Shown here in pieces: positions 24,107-41,727 of a stretch of 43,351 nt of DNA; within the stretch, counting starts at the first letter, position 1; every line of letters begins with the position of its first letter. The notes under the pieces are model-generated. The model had not been told where the DNA came from. It did no database searches and saw nothing but the letters and a program-made list of their open reading frames with translations. Made by a program: the position numbers and the translations under genes. The DNA comes from Sphingobacteriales bacterium TSM_CSM. GTDB taxonomy: Bacteria; Bacteroidota; Bacteroidia; Chitinophagales; UBA2359. Where the stretch lies: positions 1 through 43,351 of the forward strand of contig MTCR01000075.1 in assembly GCA_002212725.1 (NCBI GenBank), written 5' to 3'.

Positions 24107-26173
24107 ATGAACAAAACCATTGCTCACTCGCTTTTTACCGATTTTGACATTGACCTGTTTAAAGGCGGCAGGCATTTTAAACTCTACGAAAAAATGGGTG
24201 CTCACCCCTTAACCCTCAACGAACAACCGGGGGTTTATTTTGCCGTTTGGGCACCCTCGGCTTATAAAGTGGGCGTAATTGGCAACTTTAACGGTTGGAA
24301 CGATACCGAACACCAGTTATATGTGCGCTGGGACAGCTCGGGCATTTGGGAAGGTTTTATTCCCGAAGCAAAACCCGGCGATGTTTATAAATACCGGATT
24401 TACTCCAACAACTACCGAATTGCCTTAGACAAAGCCGACCCCTTTGCCTTTTACTGCGAAACCCCGCCAAAAACCGCCTCGGTAGTGCGGGAACTTTCTT
24501 ACCAATGGAACGACCAAGACTGGATGCAATCCCGCGCCGGACACAATGCCCTTACCAAACCTTTTTCGGTGTATGAACTGCACCTGGCCTCCTGGAAACG
24601 CAAATCGAAAGAAGAAAGCAGTTCGCTCTCTTACCGCGAAATGGCCGACGAACTGGTGACCTATGTAAAAAAAATGGGCTTTACCCACGTAGAACTCATG
24701 CCCGTAATGGAATACCCCTACGCACCCTCCTGGGGCTACCAAATTACCGGCTATTTTGCCCCTACCTCGCGCTTTGGAACACCACAGGACTTTATGTACC
24801 TGGTTGACCGGTTTCATGAAAACAACATCGGGGTAATTTTAGATTGGGTGCCCTCGCATTTCCCGTCTGATGCGCACGGACTGGCAAATTTCGACGGAAC
24901 AAACGTTTACGAACATCCCAATCCGCAACTTGGCTACCACCCCGACTGGGAAAGCCTTATTTTTAACTACGGACGAAATGAAGTGCGCTCTTTTTTAATA
25001 AGCAACGCCATTTTCTGGCTCGATTTGTACCACGCCGACGGGTTGCGCATTGATGCCGTAGCCTCAATGCTTTACCTCGATTACTCGCGCAAAGAGGGCG
25101 AGTGGCAGCCCAACTACAAAGGCGGCAACGAAAATCTGGATGCCATTCATTTTATTAAAGAACTGAACGAAGCCGTTTACGGGTTTTTTCCCGATGTACA
25201 AACCATTGCCGAAGAATCTACCTCCTTTCCGTTTGTTTCGCGCCCTACCTACATTGGCGGGCTGGGTTTTGGCATGAAATGGATGATGGGCTGGATGCAC
25301 GATACCCTCAACTATTTTAAGGTTGACCCGCTTTTCAGGAAGTTCAGCCATAATACCGTTACCTTCAGCATTATGTATGCCTTTACCGAAAACTTTATGC
25401 TGCCCTTCTCACATGATGAGGTGGTATATGGTAAAGGCTCGCTTATTCGCCGTATGCCCGGCGATGAGTGGCAGCGTTTTGCCAACCTGCGCCTGATGCT
25501 GGGCTACCAGTTTACCCACCCGGGCGGTAAACTGCTGTTTATGGGCGGCGAGTTTGGGCAATACAATGAGTGGAATTTTGCCGGCAGCCTCGACTGGCAC
25601 CTGCTCCAGTACCCGCCACACAAAGGCATGCAGTTGTTGGTAAGCCACCTGAACCAACTCTACCGGAATAATCCGGCTATGTATGAATATAATTTTGATG
25701 CCAAAGGGTTTGACTGGATTGAGGTATCGGATTACAAAAACTCTATTCTGGTGTTTATGCGAAAAGGGGTTAGCCCCGATGAACAAGTTATTGTGGCGCT
25801 TAACTGTACGCCTGTGGTACACCACAACTACCGCATTGGCACAAATTTTACCGCCGGACACTGGCAGGAAATTTTAAATACCGACGATACTCAATACTGG
25901 GGCAGCGGCGTGGTAAACCCCAACCCCCTTGCCATAGAAGAAACCCCCTGGAACTACCGCCCAAATTCATTTACAATAACCCTGCCGCCGCTTGCAATGG
26001 CTGTGTTTAAATATATTGCACCACCACCTGCCCCCCCGCAAAAGAAAACCCGAAACAAACCGGCTGCCAACCCCCCAAAAGTTGCCAAAGAAGAACCGGC
26101 GCCGCAAGATGCTGCCGCGGAAAAAACGCCCGAAACAGAAAAATCTGCCAAAAAAACAAAGAAAAAGCAATAA
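24107..26173 (+). CDS. glgB: 1,4-alpha-glucan branching enzyme with a charged C-terminal tail
   Basis: This 688-residue GH13 enzyme cuts alpha-1,4 chains of glycogen and rejoins them in alpha-1,6 linkage. It has an N-terminal CBM48-type domain (VYFAVWAPSAYKVGVIGNFNGWN, about 42-65). A TIM barrel carries nucleophile D316 (GLRIDAVASML), acid E369 (TIAEEST) and D437 (FSHDEVVYGKGSL). A C-terminal beta domain ends with LAMAVFKYI. The last 48 residues are a Pro/Ala/Lys/Glu-rich tail (PPPAPPQKKTRNKP, ending AKKTKKKQ) outside the normal fold, probably disordered. No other glycogen genes are adjacent. It is convergent with radC, 2 bases apart. Confidence 0.95.
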   Translation: MNKTIAHSLFTDFDIDLFKGGRHFKLYEKMGAHPLTLNEQPGVYFAVWAPSAYKVGVIGNFNGWNDTEHQLYVRWDSSGIWEGFIPEAKPGDVYKYRIYSNNYRIALDKADPFAFYCETPPKTASVVRELSYQWNDQDWMQSRAGHNALTKPFSVYELHLASWKRKSKEESSSLSYREMADELVTYVKKMGFTHVELMPVMEYPYAPSWGYQITGYFAPTSRFGTPQDFMYLVDRFHENNIGVILDWVPSHFPSDAHGLANFDGTNVYEHPNPQLGYHPDWESLIFNYGRNEVRSFLISNAIFWLDLYHADGLRIDAVASMLYLDYSRKEGEWQPNYKGGNENLDAIHFIKELNEAVYGFFPDVQTIAEESTSFPFVSRPTYIGGLGFGMKWMMGWMHDTLNYFKVDPLFRKFSHNTVTFSIMYAFTENFMLPFSHDEVVYGKGSLIRRMPGDEWQRFANLRLMLGYQFTHPGGKLLFMGGEFGQYNEWNFAGSLDWHLLQYPPHKGMQLLVSHLNQLYRNNPAMYEYNFDAKGFDWIEVSDYKNSILVFMRKGVSPDEQVIVALNCTPVVHHNYRIGTNFTAGHWQEILNTDDTQYWGSGVVNPNPLAIEETPWNYRPNSFTITLPPLAMAVFKYIAPPPAPPQKKTRNKPAANPPKVAKEEPAPQDAAAEKTPETEKSAKKTKKKQ

Positions 26174-26175
26174 CA

Positions 26176-26880
26176 CTACAACAACCCCTCATCGGCAAAG
26201 CTGAAGTAGCCGGTTGTGGTAATGATGAGGTGGTCTAAAACGCTTATTTCCAGTGTTTTACCCCCTTCGCGTACCTTGCGGGTAAGGTCAATATCGGCCT
26301 GGCTGGGTTTAAGGTTGCCCGACGGGTGGTTGTGGGCAATAATAATGCCCGATGCCAGTTGGTTCAAAGCCTTTTTAAAAATTATCTTTATATCTGCTAC
26401 TGTGCCGGTAACGCCGCCTGCGCTGATGCTCTCCTGATGGGTTACGCGGTTGGCACGGTTAAGGTACAACACCCAAAACTCTTCGTGCGGTAAATCGCCA
26501 ATTCGGGGTTGCAACAGTTCAAATACATCGCGGCTTCCGGTAATTTGAGGCTTTACCCCTGCTTCGGCAGCACGGCGGCGGCGGCCAAGTTCCAATGCGG
26601 CAATTATAGAAATGGCTTTTGCCTCGCCAATGCCTTTAAATTTCATCAAATCATGCAGGTCAAGTTTGGCAAGTTCGTTCAGGTCATTGGTTGCGGCTTC
26701 CTTTAATATGCGTTTGCACAAATCTACCGCGCTCTCCTTGTTATTGCCCGAACCAATTAAAATAGCCAGCAATTCGGCATCGGTAAGCGCCTGCCTGCCT
26801 TTCAGCAGCAATTTTTCGCGCGGGCGGTCTTCTTCGGCCCACGTCTTTATGCCCATTTTTTTGTAACCACTGTCATCCAT
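26176..26880 (-). CDS. radC: RadC/JAB-domain DNA repair-like protein
   Basis: I start it at the ATG at 26880, giving 234 residues. The frame extends upstream only through a TTG. The N-terminal IKTWAEEDRPREKLLLKG and helix-hairpin-helix region (LMKFKGIGEAKAISIIAALELGRR) are typical. The C-terminal MPN/JAB metalloenzyme site is intact: FWVLYLNRAN, then H183 and H185 in AHNHPSGNLKPSQAD with the downstream Asp. The biochemical role of RadC remains poorly defined; a repair role is historical. A second ATG at 26856 is possible. Confidence 0.92.
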   Translation of the reverse strand: MDDSGYKKMGIKTWAEEDRPREKLLLKGRQALTDAELLAILIGSGNNKESAVDLCKRILKEAATNDLNELAKLDLHDLMKFKGIGEAKAISIIAALELGRRRRAAEAGVKPQITGSRDVFELLQPRIGDLPHEEFWVLYLNRANRVTHQESISAGGVTGTVADIKIIFKKALNQLASGIIIAHNHPSGNLKPSQADIDLTRKVREGGKTLEISVLDHLIITTTGYFSFADEGLL

Positions 26881-27331
26881 ACAAATATCCTGTATTTTGC
26901 GGTGCAATATTAGCAAACATCAACGAAAATATTGAATATCAGATTAAAAAAATATGGAGCGTTGCCATTTATTTATTCCCTTGCACTCAACCCCCGGCGG
27001 CAAACGGTTATCCGCACTTCGGGGCACAAACTTCGGCTAAACAACACACAAGCGGTGGTAATGCCCGCTGTTTTTTGGGTGTTACCTAAAACTATTACCC
27101 TTTCGGGTTGTTATTTTTGTAGCGTGGAAAAGATTTTCAAATATATTTGCCGGCAAAAAAGTAGAACTGCAGCGTTTTTTCGCTTTTCTTCATAATTTTA
27201 CCATTTTTTACGCATTTCTTGTTATAATAAATCACAAACCCGCAATAACGCATTATTTTTGTATGGTTTTGTTTGAATTTCAACCCACCACCATTTAAAC
27301 CAAGGTTATTTGTACATCTCAACAACAGATT
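26881..27331. other. Intergenic region upstream of citrate synthase
   Basis: This stretch of about 450 bases has no gene I can support. Short frames here have patternless products. It contains a perfect 12-base palindrome (TTTGCCGGCAAA, 27146-27157), two TATTTTTG -7-like boxes (27112-27119 and 27254-27261) and AT-rich sequence near the citrate synthase start. It diverges to radC on the left. It may hold regulatory sites for the citrate synthase gene. Confidence 0.4.
27254..27261 (+). promoter_or_regulatory. Candidate -7 box of the citrate synthase gene
   Basis: TATTTTTG fits TAnnTTTG 70 bases before the ATG. The nearest TTG (27219-27221) is too far away (32 bases), so the assignment is weak. 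Confidence 0.25.
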
Positions 27332-28666
27332 ATGACAGACAAAATCAAAGCCAAATTTGCCGAAAAAGCCCTGCCCTTAGCCAAAGAAATGAAGGAGTAC
27401 GTAAAAGTACACGGCGACATGATTATTGATACCGTATCTATTTCGCAACTGTACGGCGGTATGCGCGATGTTTTAAGTCTTATAACAGAAACCTCGCTCC
27501 TCGACCCCTTTAAGGGAATTAGTTTCAGAGGATATGCCATACCCGAATTAAAACAACTGCTGCCCAAAGCGCCCAACTGCTCCGAACCTTTGCCCGAAGG
27601 CATTTTTTACCTCATGCTTACCGGAGAACTGCCCACCACCGAAGATGTGCAGTTGGTAAGCCGCGAATGGCAAAACCGCAGCCAGGTGCCACCGCATGTG
27701 TTTCAACTGCTCGATACCCTGCCAACCGATACCCACCCCATGACCCAGTTGAGTGTGGGCGTAATGGCTATGCAAAACGAATCGGTATTTGCCAAAAGAT
27801 ACGAAGAAGGTATGAGCAAAGCCGATTATTGGGACGCCACTTACGAAGATTCCATGAACCTCATTGCCAAACTTCCCCGAATTGCCGCCTATATCTTCCG
27901 CCGCACTTACCACAATGGCAACCATATTGAACCCGACCCCACTCTTGACTGGGCTGCCAATTTTGCCCACATGCTGGGTATTGACTCGCCAGAGTTTAAA
28001 AGCCTTATGCGCCTTTACCTTACCATACACGTTGACCACGAAGGCGGCAACGCATCGGCTCATACCACACACCTTGTAGGCTCTACCCTTAGCGATGCCT
28101 ACCTCTGTTTTTCCGCCGCCATGAACGCACTGGCAGGCCCCCTGCACGGCTTGGCAAACCAGGAGGTAATCCGCTGGATTTTCAATATGCTCGAAGAACT
28201 GGGAACTCAACGCCCCTCGCAAGAGCAAATAGAACAATATATCAGAAATACCCTGGCAGCCGGAAAAGTAGTGCCCGGATACGGACACGCCGTTCTGCGC
28301 TCGCCCGACCCGCGTTTTATTGCGCAAATGGAGTTCTGCAAACAATATTTCCCCGATGACCCTATTGTAAACGTAGTGTGGGATGTTTATGCCGTAGCTC
28401 CAAAAGTATTGGGCAGCATTGGTAAAATTAAAAATCCTTACCCCAACGTAGATGCACACTCCGGTGCTACTTTGGTACATTATGGCGTTACCCAATACAA
28501 TTTTTATACCGTGCTGTTTGGCGTTTCAAGGGCTTTGGGTGTGTTGGCTTCCCTCTGTTGGGACAGAGCGCTTGGACTGCCTATTGAAAGACCCAAATCC
28601 ATTACCTTTGAATGGATGAAAAACTGGGTAGCCCAGCAAAAATCAGAACAGGTAAGCGCCAATTAA
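27332..28666 (+). CDS. gltA: Citrate synthase of the eukaryotic (mitochondrial-like) type
   Basis: This 444-residue enzyme condenses acetyl-CoA and oxaloacetate to citrate in the TCA cycle. Catalytic residues are H272 (GPLHGLANQEV), H319 (GYGHAVLR) and D374 (NVDAHSG), almost the same numbering as pig mitochondrial enzyme (274, 320, 375). Long blocks resemble the mitochondrial form rather than the hexameric E. coli type: DHEGGNASAHTTHLVGS, YTVLFGVSRALGVLA, LGLPIERPKS. There is no zinc-ribbon N-terminus as in type II enzymes. This predicts a dimer not regulated by NADH. There is no transit-like extension. Similar bacterial enzymes are known, for example in Geobacter. Confidence 0.95.
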   Translation: MTDKIKAKFAEKALPLAKEMKEYVKVHGDMIIDTVSISQLYGGMRDVLSLITETSLLDPFKGISFRGYAIPELKQLLPKAPNCSEPLPEGIFYLMLTGELPTTEDVQLVSREWQNRSQVPPHVFQLLDTLPTDTHPMTQLSVGVMAMQNESVFAKRYEEGMSKADYWDATYEDSMNLIAKLPRIAAYIFRRTYHNGNHIEPDPTLDWAANFAHMLGIDSPEFKSLMRLYLTIHVDHEGGNASAHTTHLVGSTLSDAYLCFSAAMNALAGPLHGLANQEVIRWIFNMLEELGTQRPSQEQIEQYIRNTLAAGKVVPGYGHAVLRSPDPRFIAQMEFCKQYFPDDPIVNVVWDVYAVAPKVLGSIGKIKNPYPNVDAHSGATLVHYGVTQYNFYTVLFGVSRALGVLASLCWDRALGLPIERPKSITFEWMKNWVAQQKSEQVSAN

Positions 28667-28788
28667 GGCATACAAAAACCAGCCGTCAATAACCGAAAAG
28701 GAGCAAAAGGGCGGGTAACTTTTGCCGTGTAACCCATCAACATTGTTGAAAAGGGAAGAGTATTGGTGCAGACAGACCTAATAACTTT

Positions 28789-29130
28789 ATGCAAACCAAC
28801 CTCACAATTGCCGAATTTTTACTTACCGATATGCGCGCCGGCCGCATTATTGATGCGCAACCCTTTACCAAAGCCCGAAAACCGGCTTATAAACTCCTTA
28901 TTGACTTCGGACCACAGATAGGTGTAAAAAAATCATCGGCGCAAATTACCCATCACTACACACCGCAAAACCTTATAGGAAAAATGGTGGTGGCTGTGGT
29001 AAACTTCCCGCCACGTCAAATTGCAGATTTTATGTCGGAAGTCCTTGTTTTGGGGGTACCCGATGCTCAGGGGCACATTGTTCTTCTGCAACCCGATGCC
29101 GAAGTGCCGCCCGGCGGCCGGGTACACTAA
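28789..29130 (+). CDS. csaA: CsaA-like tRNA-binding protein
   Basis: This 113-residue OB-fold protein has FLLTDMRAGRIIDAQPFTKARKPAYKL, the RAGRI and KARKPAYK motifs of the CsaA/Trbp111-like tRNA-binding domain. GPQIGVKKSSAQIT and GKMVVAVVNFPPRQIADFMSEVLVLG complete the fold. Related proteins bind tRNA as homodimers and CsaA has been linked to export chaperoning, but its true role is unsettled. It lies 122 bases after the citrate synthase gene and is followed by a strong hairpin. Confidence 0.9.
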   Translation: MQTNLTIAEFLLTDMRAGRIIDAQPFTKARKPAYKLLIDFGPQIGVKKSSAQITHHYTPQNLIGKMVVAVVNFPPRQIADFMSEVLVLGVPDAQGHIVLLQPDAEVPPGGRVH

Positions 29131-29161
29131 AATAGGAAACGCTTCAGGGCAAAAAACAGAA

Positions 29162-29199
29162 AAGGGTAAATAATCCATAAAATAATGGTATTTACCCTT
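29162..29199 (+). terminator. Bidirectional terminator between csaA and tRNA-Pro
   Basis: Perfect 11-base arms (29162-29172, 29189-29199) around a 16-base loop. The plus-strand side continues with CTTCTTTTT and the minus-strand side with TTCTGTTTTTT. It can end csaA transcripts and those of the minus-strand tRNA genes. Confidence 0.75.
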
Positions 29200-29234
29200 C
29201 TTCTTTTTAATAACCAACCAAACCATAATTTTCG

Positions 29235-29309
29235 TCGGGGTGACTGGATTCGAACCAGCGACCCTCTGCTCCCAAAGCAGATACGCTAACCGGACTGCGC
29301 TACACCCCG
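29235..29309 (-). tRNA. tRNA-Pro (anticodon TGG)
   Basis: The minus-strand sequence folds as a cloverleaf. The acceptor CGGGGTG pairs with CACCCCG, the discriminator base is A, the anticodon loop TTTGGGA gives TGG, and the T-loop is TTCGAAT. The 3' CCA is not encoded. It lies downstream of tRNA-Ser on the same strand, with a hairpin between them. Confidence 0.93.
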
Positions 29310-29318
29310 AATATGGAA

Positions 29319-29355
29319 AAAAACCCGCCAGGTAAACTTGCCTGTGCGGGTTTTT
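29319..29355 (-). terminator. Terminator-like hairpin between tRNA-Ser and tRNA-Pro
   Basis: AAAAACCCGC (29319-29328) pairs with GCGGGTTTTT (29346-29355), with an inner CAGG/CCTG extension and one bulged base. On the minus strand it starts 1 base after mature tRNA-Ser and its T run ends about 8 bases before mature tRNA-Pro. Confidence 0.7.
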
Positions 29356-29356
29356 G

Positions 29357-29445
29357 CGGTGAGGGCGGGATTCGAACCCGCGGTACCCCTTTCAGAGTAC
29401 GACAGTTTAGCAAACTGCTGGTTTCAGCCACTCACCCACCTCACC
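29357..29445 (-). tRNA. tRNA-Ser (anticodon GCT)
   Basis: An 89-base class II tRNA on the minus strand. The acceptor GGTGAGG pairs with CCTCACC, the discriminator is G, the anticodon loop TTGCTAA gives GCT, there is a long variable arm (TACTCTGAAAGGGGTA), and the T-loop is TTCGAAT. CCA is not encoded. Confidence 0.93.
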
Positions 29446-29467
29446 TCCTCACTTTCTGAAACGGCTG

Positions 29468-29475
29468 CAAATATA
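29468..29475 (-). promoter_or_regulatory. Candidate -7 box for the tRNA genes
   Basis: TATATTTG on the minus strand fits TAnnTTTG and lies 22 bases before the mature 5' end of tRNA-Ser. No TTG is seen at the right spacing. Confidence 0.3.
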
Positions 29476-29673
29476 GCAACCTTTACCTGTTGTTTCATCT
29501 CCGGAACATTATTTTTTTGTTTTTTTCCGCTTTTTTCATCTACTTTAACCTTCTTTTAACAACATTTTTTCAAAAAAAATTCCAAAACTCAAAAAATACC
29601 TAACTTTATAGGACATTATTGAATGTGCGCATTTAAACTCTCTCCATCACAATCAACCTTGCAGGATATTACT

Positions 29674-40626
<10,953 letters not shown>

Positions 40627-40664
40627 GCAACAGGCAGTATAAACGGTAAAACTCACCAAAAAAC

Positions 40665-40702
40665 GGGGGCTAAGTTGTGGTAAAAACAATAACTTAGCCC
40701 CC
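40665..40702 (+). terminator. Hairpin after the giant gene
   Basis: Perfect 12-base arms (40665-40676, 40691-40702) with a 14-base loop, 39 bases after the stop codon. The T run expected on the plus strand is missing and the stem ends 13 bases before the next ATG, so it may also act in the leader of the downstream gene. Confidence 0.6.
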
Positions 40703-40715
40703 AAATAATTTGCTT

Positions 40716-41366
40716 ATGCGTTTGCGCTGGTTTGGCCTTATAGGAATGGTTGCCGCCCTTTGCGGTTTTGCTGCCGATGTTTTGTTGCTGTACGTACCCA
40801 ATGGCGAATACGAAAAATGGAATTACCTGTTTTTTGAGCAAATATCAGTCAACAGAATATGGTTGGGGCATTTTATAGGGGTGTTTTGCATTCCGTTTGA
40901 GTTGTTTGGTTTCTGGCAGGTGTACAAAGCTGTTGAGCAGGCCGGTAAACGGTATGTACTGCCCGTGTTGGTTCCTGTTATTTTTGTAACCGTTTGGGGA
41001 GTGGCGTACCATGCCATGTTGGGCGGAATGGCCACGCTTATACATTTGGGTAAAAGGGTACATCTTCGGCCCGATGTGTTTGAAAACAGTATGGGGCAAC
41101 TTGTTTCTTACATGGAGCCGCTCGGGTACTTATTATTCGGCATATTTGTTTTTATATCGGCCGGGTTGTTTTACCTCATTCGTTATAAATCTACCCTATA
41201 CCCCCGTTGGGTGGCATGGGTAAACCCGTTTTTCTTTTACCTTGCCTGTGTGGCGTTGTATAGGTTGTTTCCGCAACACATTGGCAGCATGGTTATGGTT
41301 TCGGGGTTTAGCCTTTCCATTTTTGGAACTTTGGCTGTTTCTACCTGTGTGCTGTGGAACCGCTGA
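40716..41366 (+). CDS. Multi-pass membrane protein of unknown function
   Basis: This 216-residue protein is started at the ATG at 40716. An upstream TTG (40710) would add two residues. About six membrane helices are visible: near residues 5-25, 45-65, 73-97, 133-156, 163-184 and 190-211. The polar loop between helices 3 and 4 carries HAMLGGMATLIHLGKRVHLRP. Nothing points to catalysis with certainty, although several His and Glu residues lie near the membrane. I think it resembles an uncharacterised domain family (possibly DUF6796), but I am not sure. It follows the giant gene with a hairpin in between. Confidence 0.75.
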   Translation: MRLRWFGLIGMVAALCGFAADVLLLYVPNGEYEKWNYLFFEQISVNRIWLGHFIGVFCIPFELFGFWQVYKAVEQAGKRYVLPVLVPVIFVTVWGVAYHAMLGGMATLIHLGKRVHLRPDVFENSMGQLVSYMEPLGYLLFGIFVFISAGLFYLIRYKSTLYPRWVAWVNPFFFYLACVALYRLFPQHIGSMVMVSGFSLSIFGTLAVSTCVLWNR

Positions 41367-41727
41367 TGGCGTTTGACATGGAACTTTAACAGGCAAATAT
41401 TGTTTTTTAGTAAAAACTTAACCATATTCAAAAGCAGCATAAAACTTTTGAGCTATTGCTTTACTTTAATTAAGGAACTGCCCAGCAACTCATAAAAAAC
41501 CGAAAATGCCGTTGTCTTTGTTAGGTCACAGGTTTTACCCCCTTCCAATAGCGCCCTTTGCGATATGCTTTGCGAACCTTGCGGTTAAACTCTTTGCCGC
41601 AAAGAACGCAAATTTATATGTAATAAATTAACCAAAAACAAAGCCCGAGTTTTTACGTTTTTTAAACAAATACGCCCGATTTGAACTATCTGAACACACC
41701 GGGTTTTTGTAATTAACGCAGCAAGCC
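41367..41727. other. Intergenic region upstream of recG
   Basis: This stretch of 361 bases holds no gene that I can support. It has the imperfect palindrome at 41568-41612 (separate entry), AT-rich flanks, and no clear promoter for recG. Confidence 0.4.
41568..41612. repeat. Imperfect palindrome of the TTTGCG...CGCAAA type
   Basis: CTTTGCGAACCTTGCGG and CCGCAAAGAACGCAAA form two long, nearly complementary arms around about 11 bases. A further half copy (CCTTTGCGATATG) lies just upstream. Similar palindromes recur between genes in many Bacteroidota genomes, to my recollection. Confidence 0.6.

Noticed and set aside
26932..27195. 87-codon frame between radC and citrate synthase
   Set aside because: The product is basic and patternless with no start signal; the region looks regulatory.
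27548..28495. 315-codon open frame on the minus strand
   Set aside because: It is antisense to a clearly conserved citrate synthase and has no recognisable product.
29235..29445. tRNA pair as an integration (att) site for a mobile element
   Set aside because: No integrase, no duplicated tRNA 3' end, and no change in base composition nearby.
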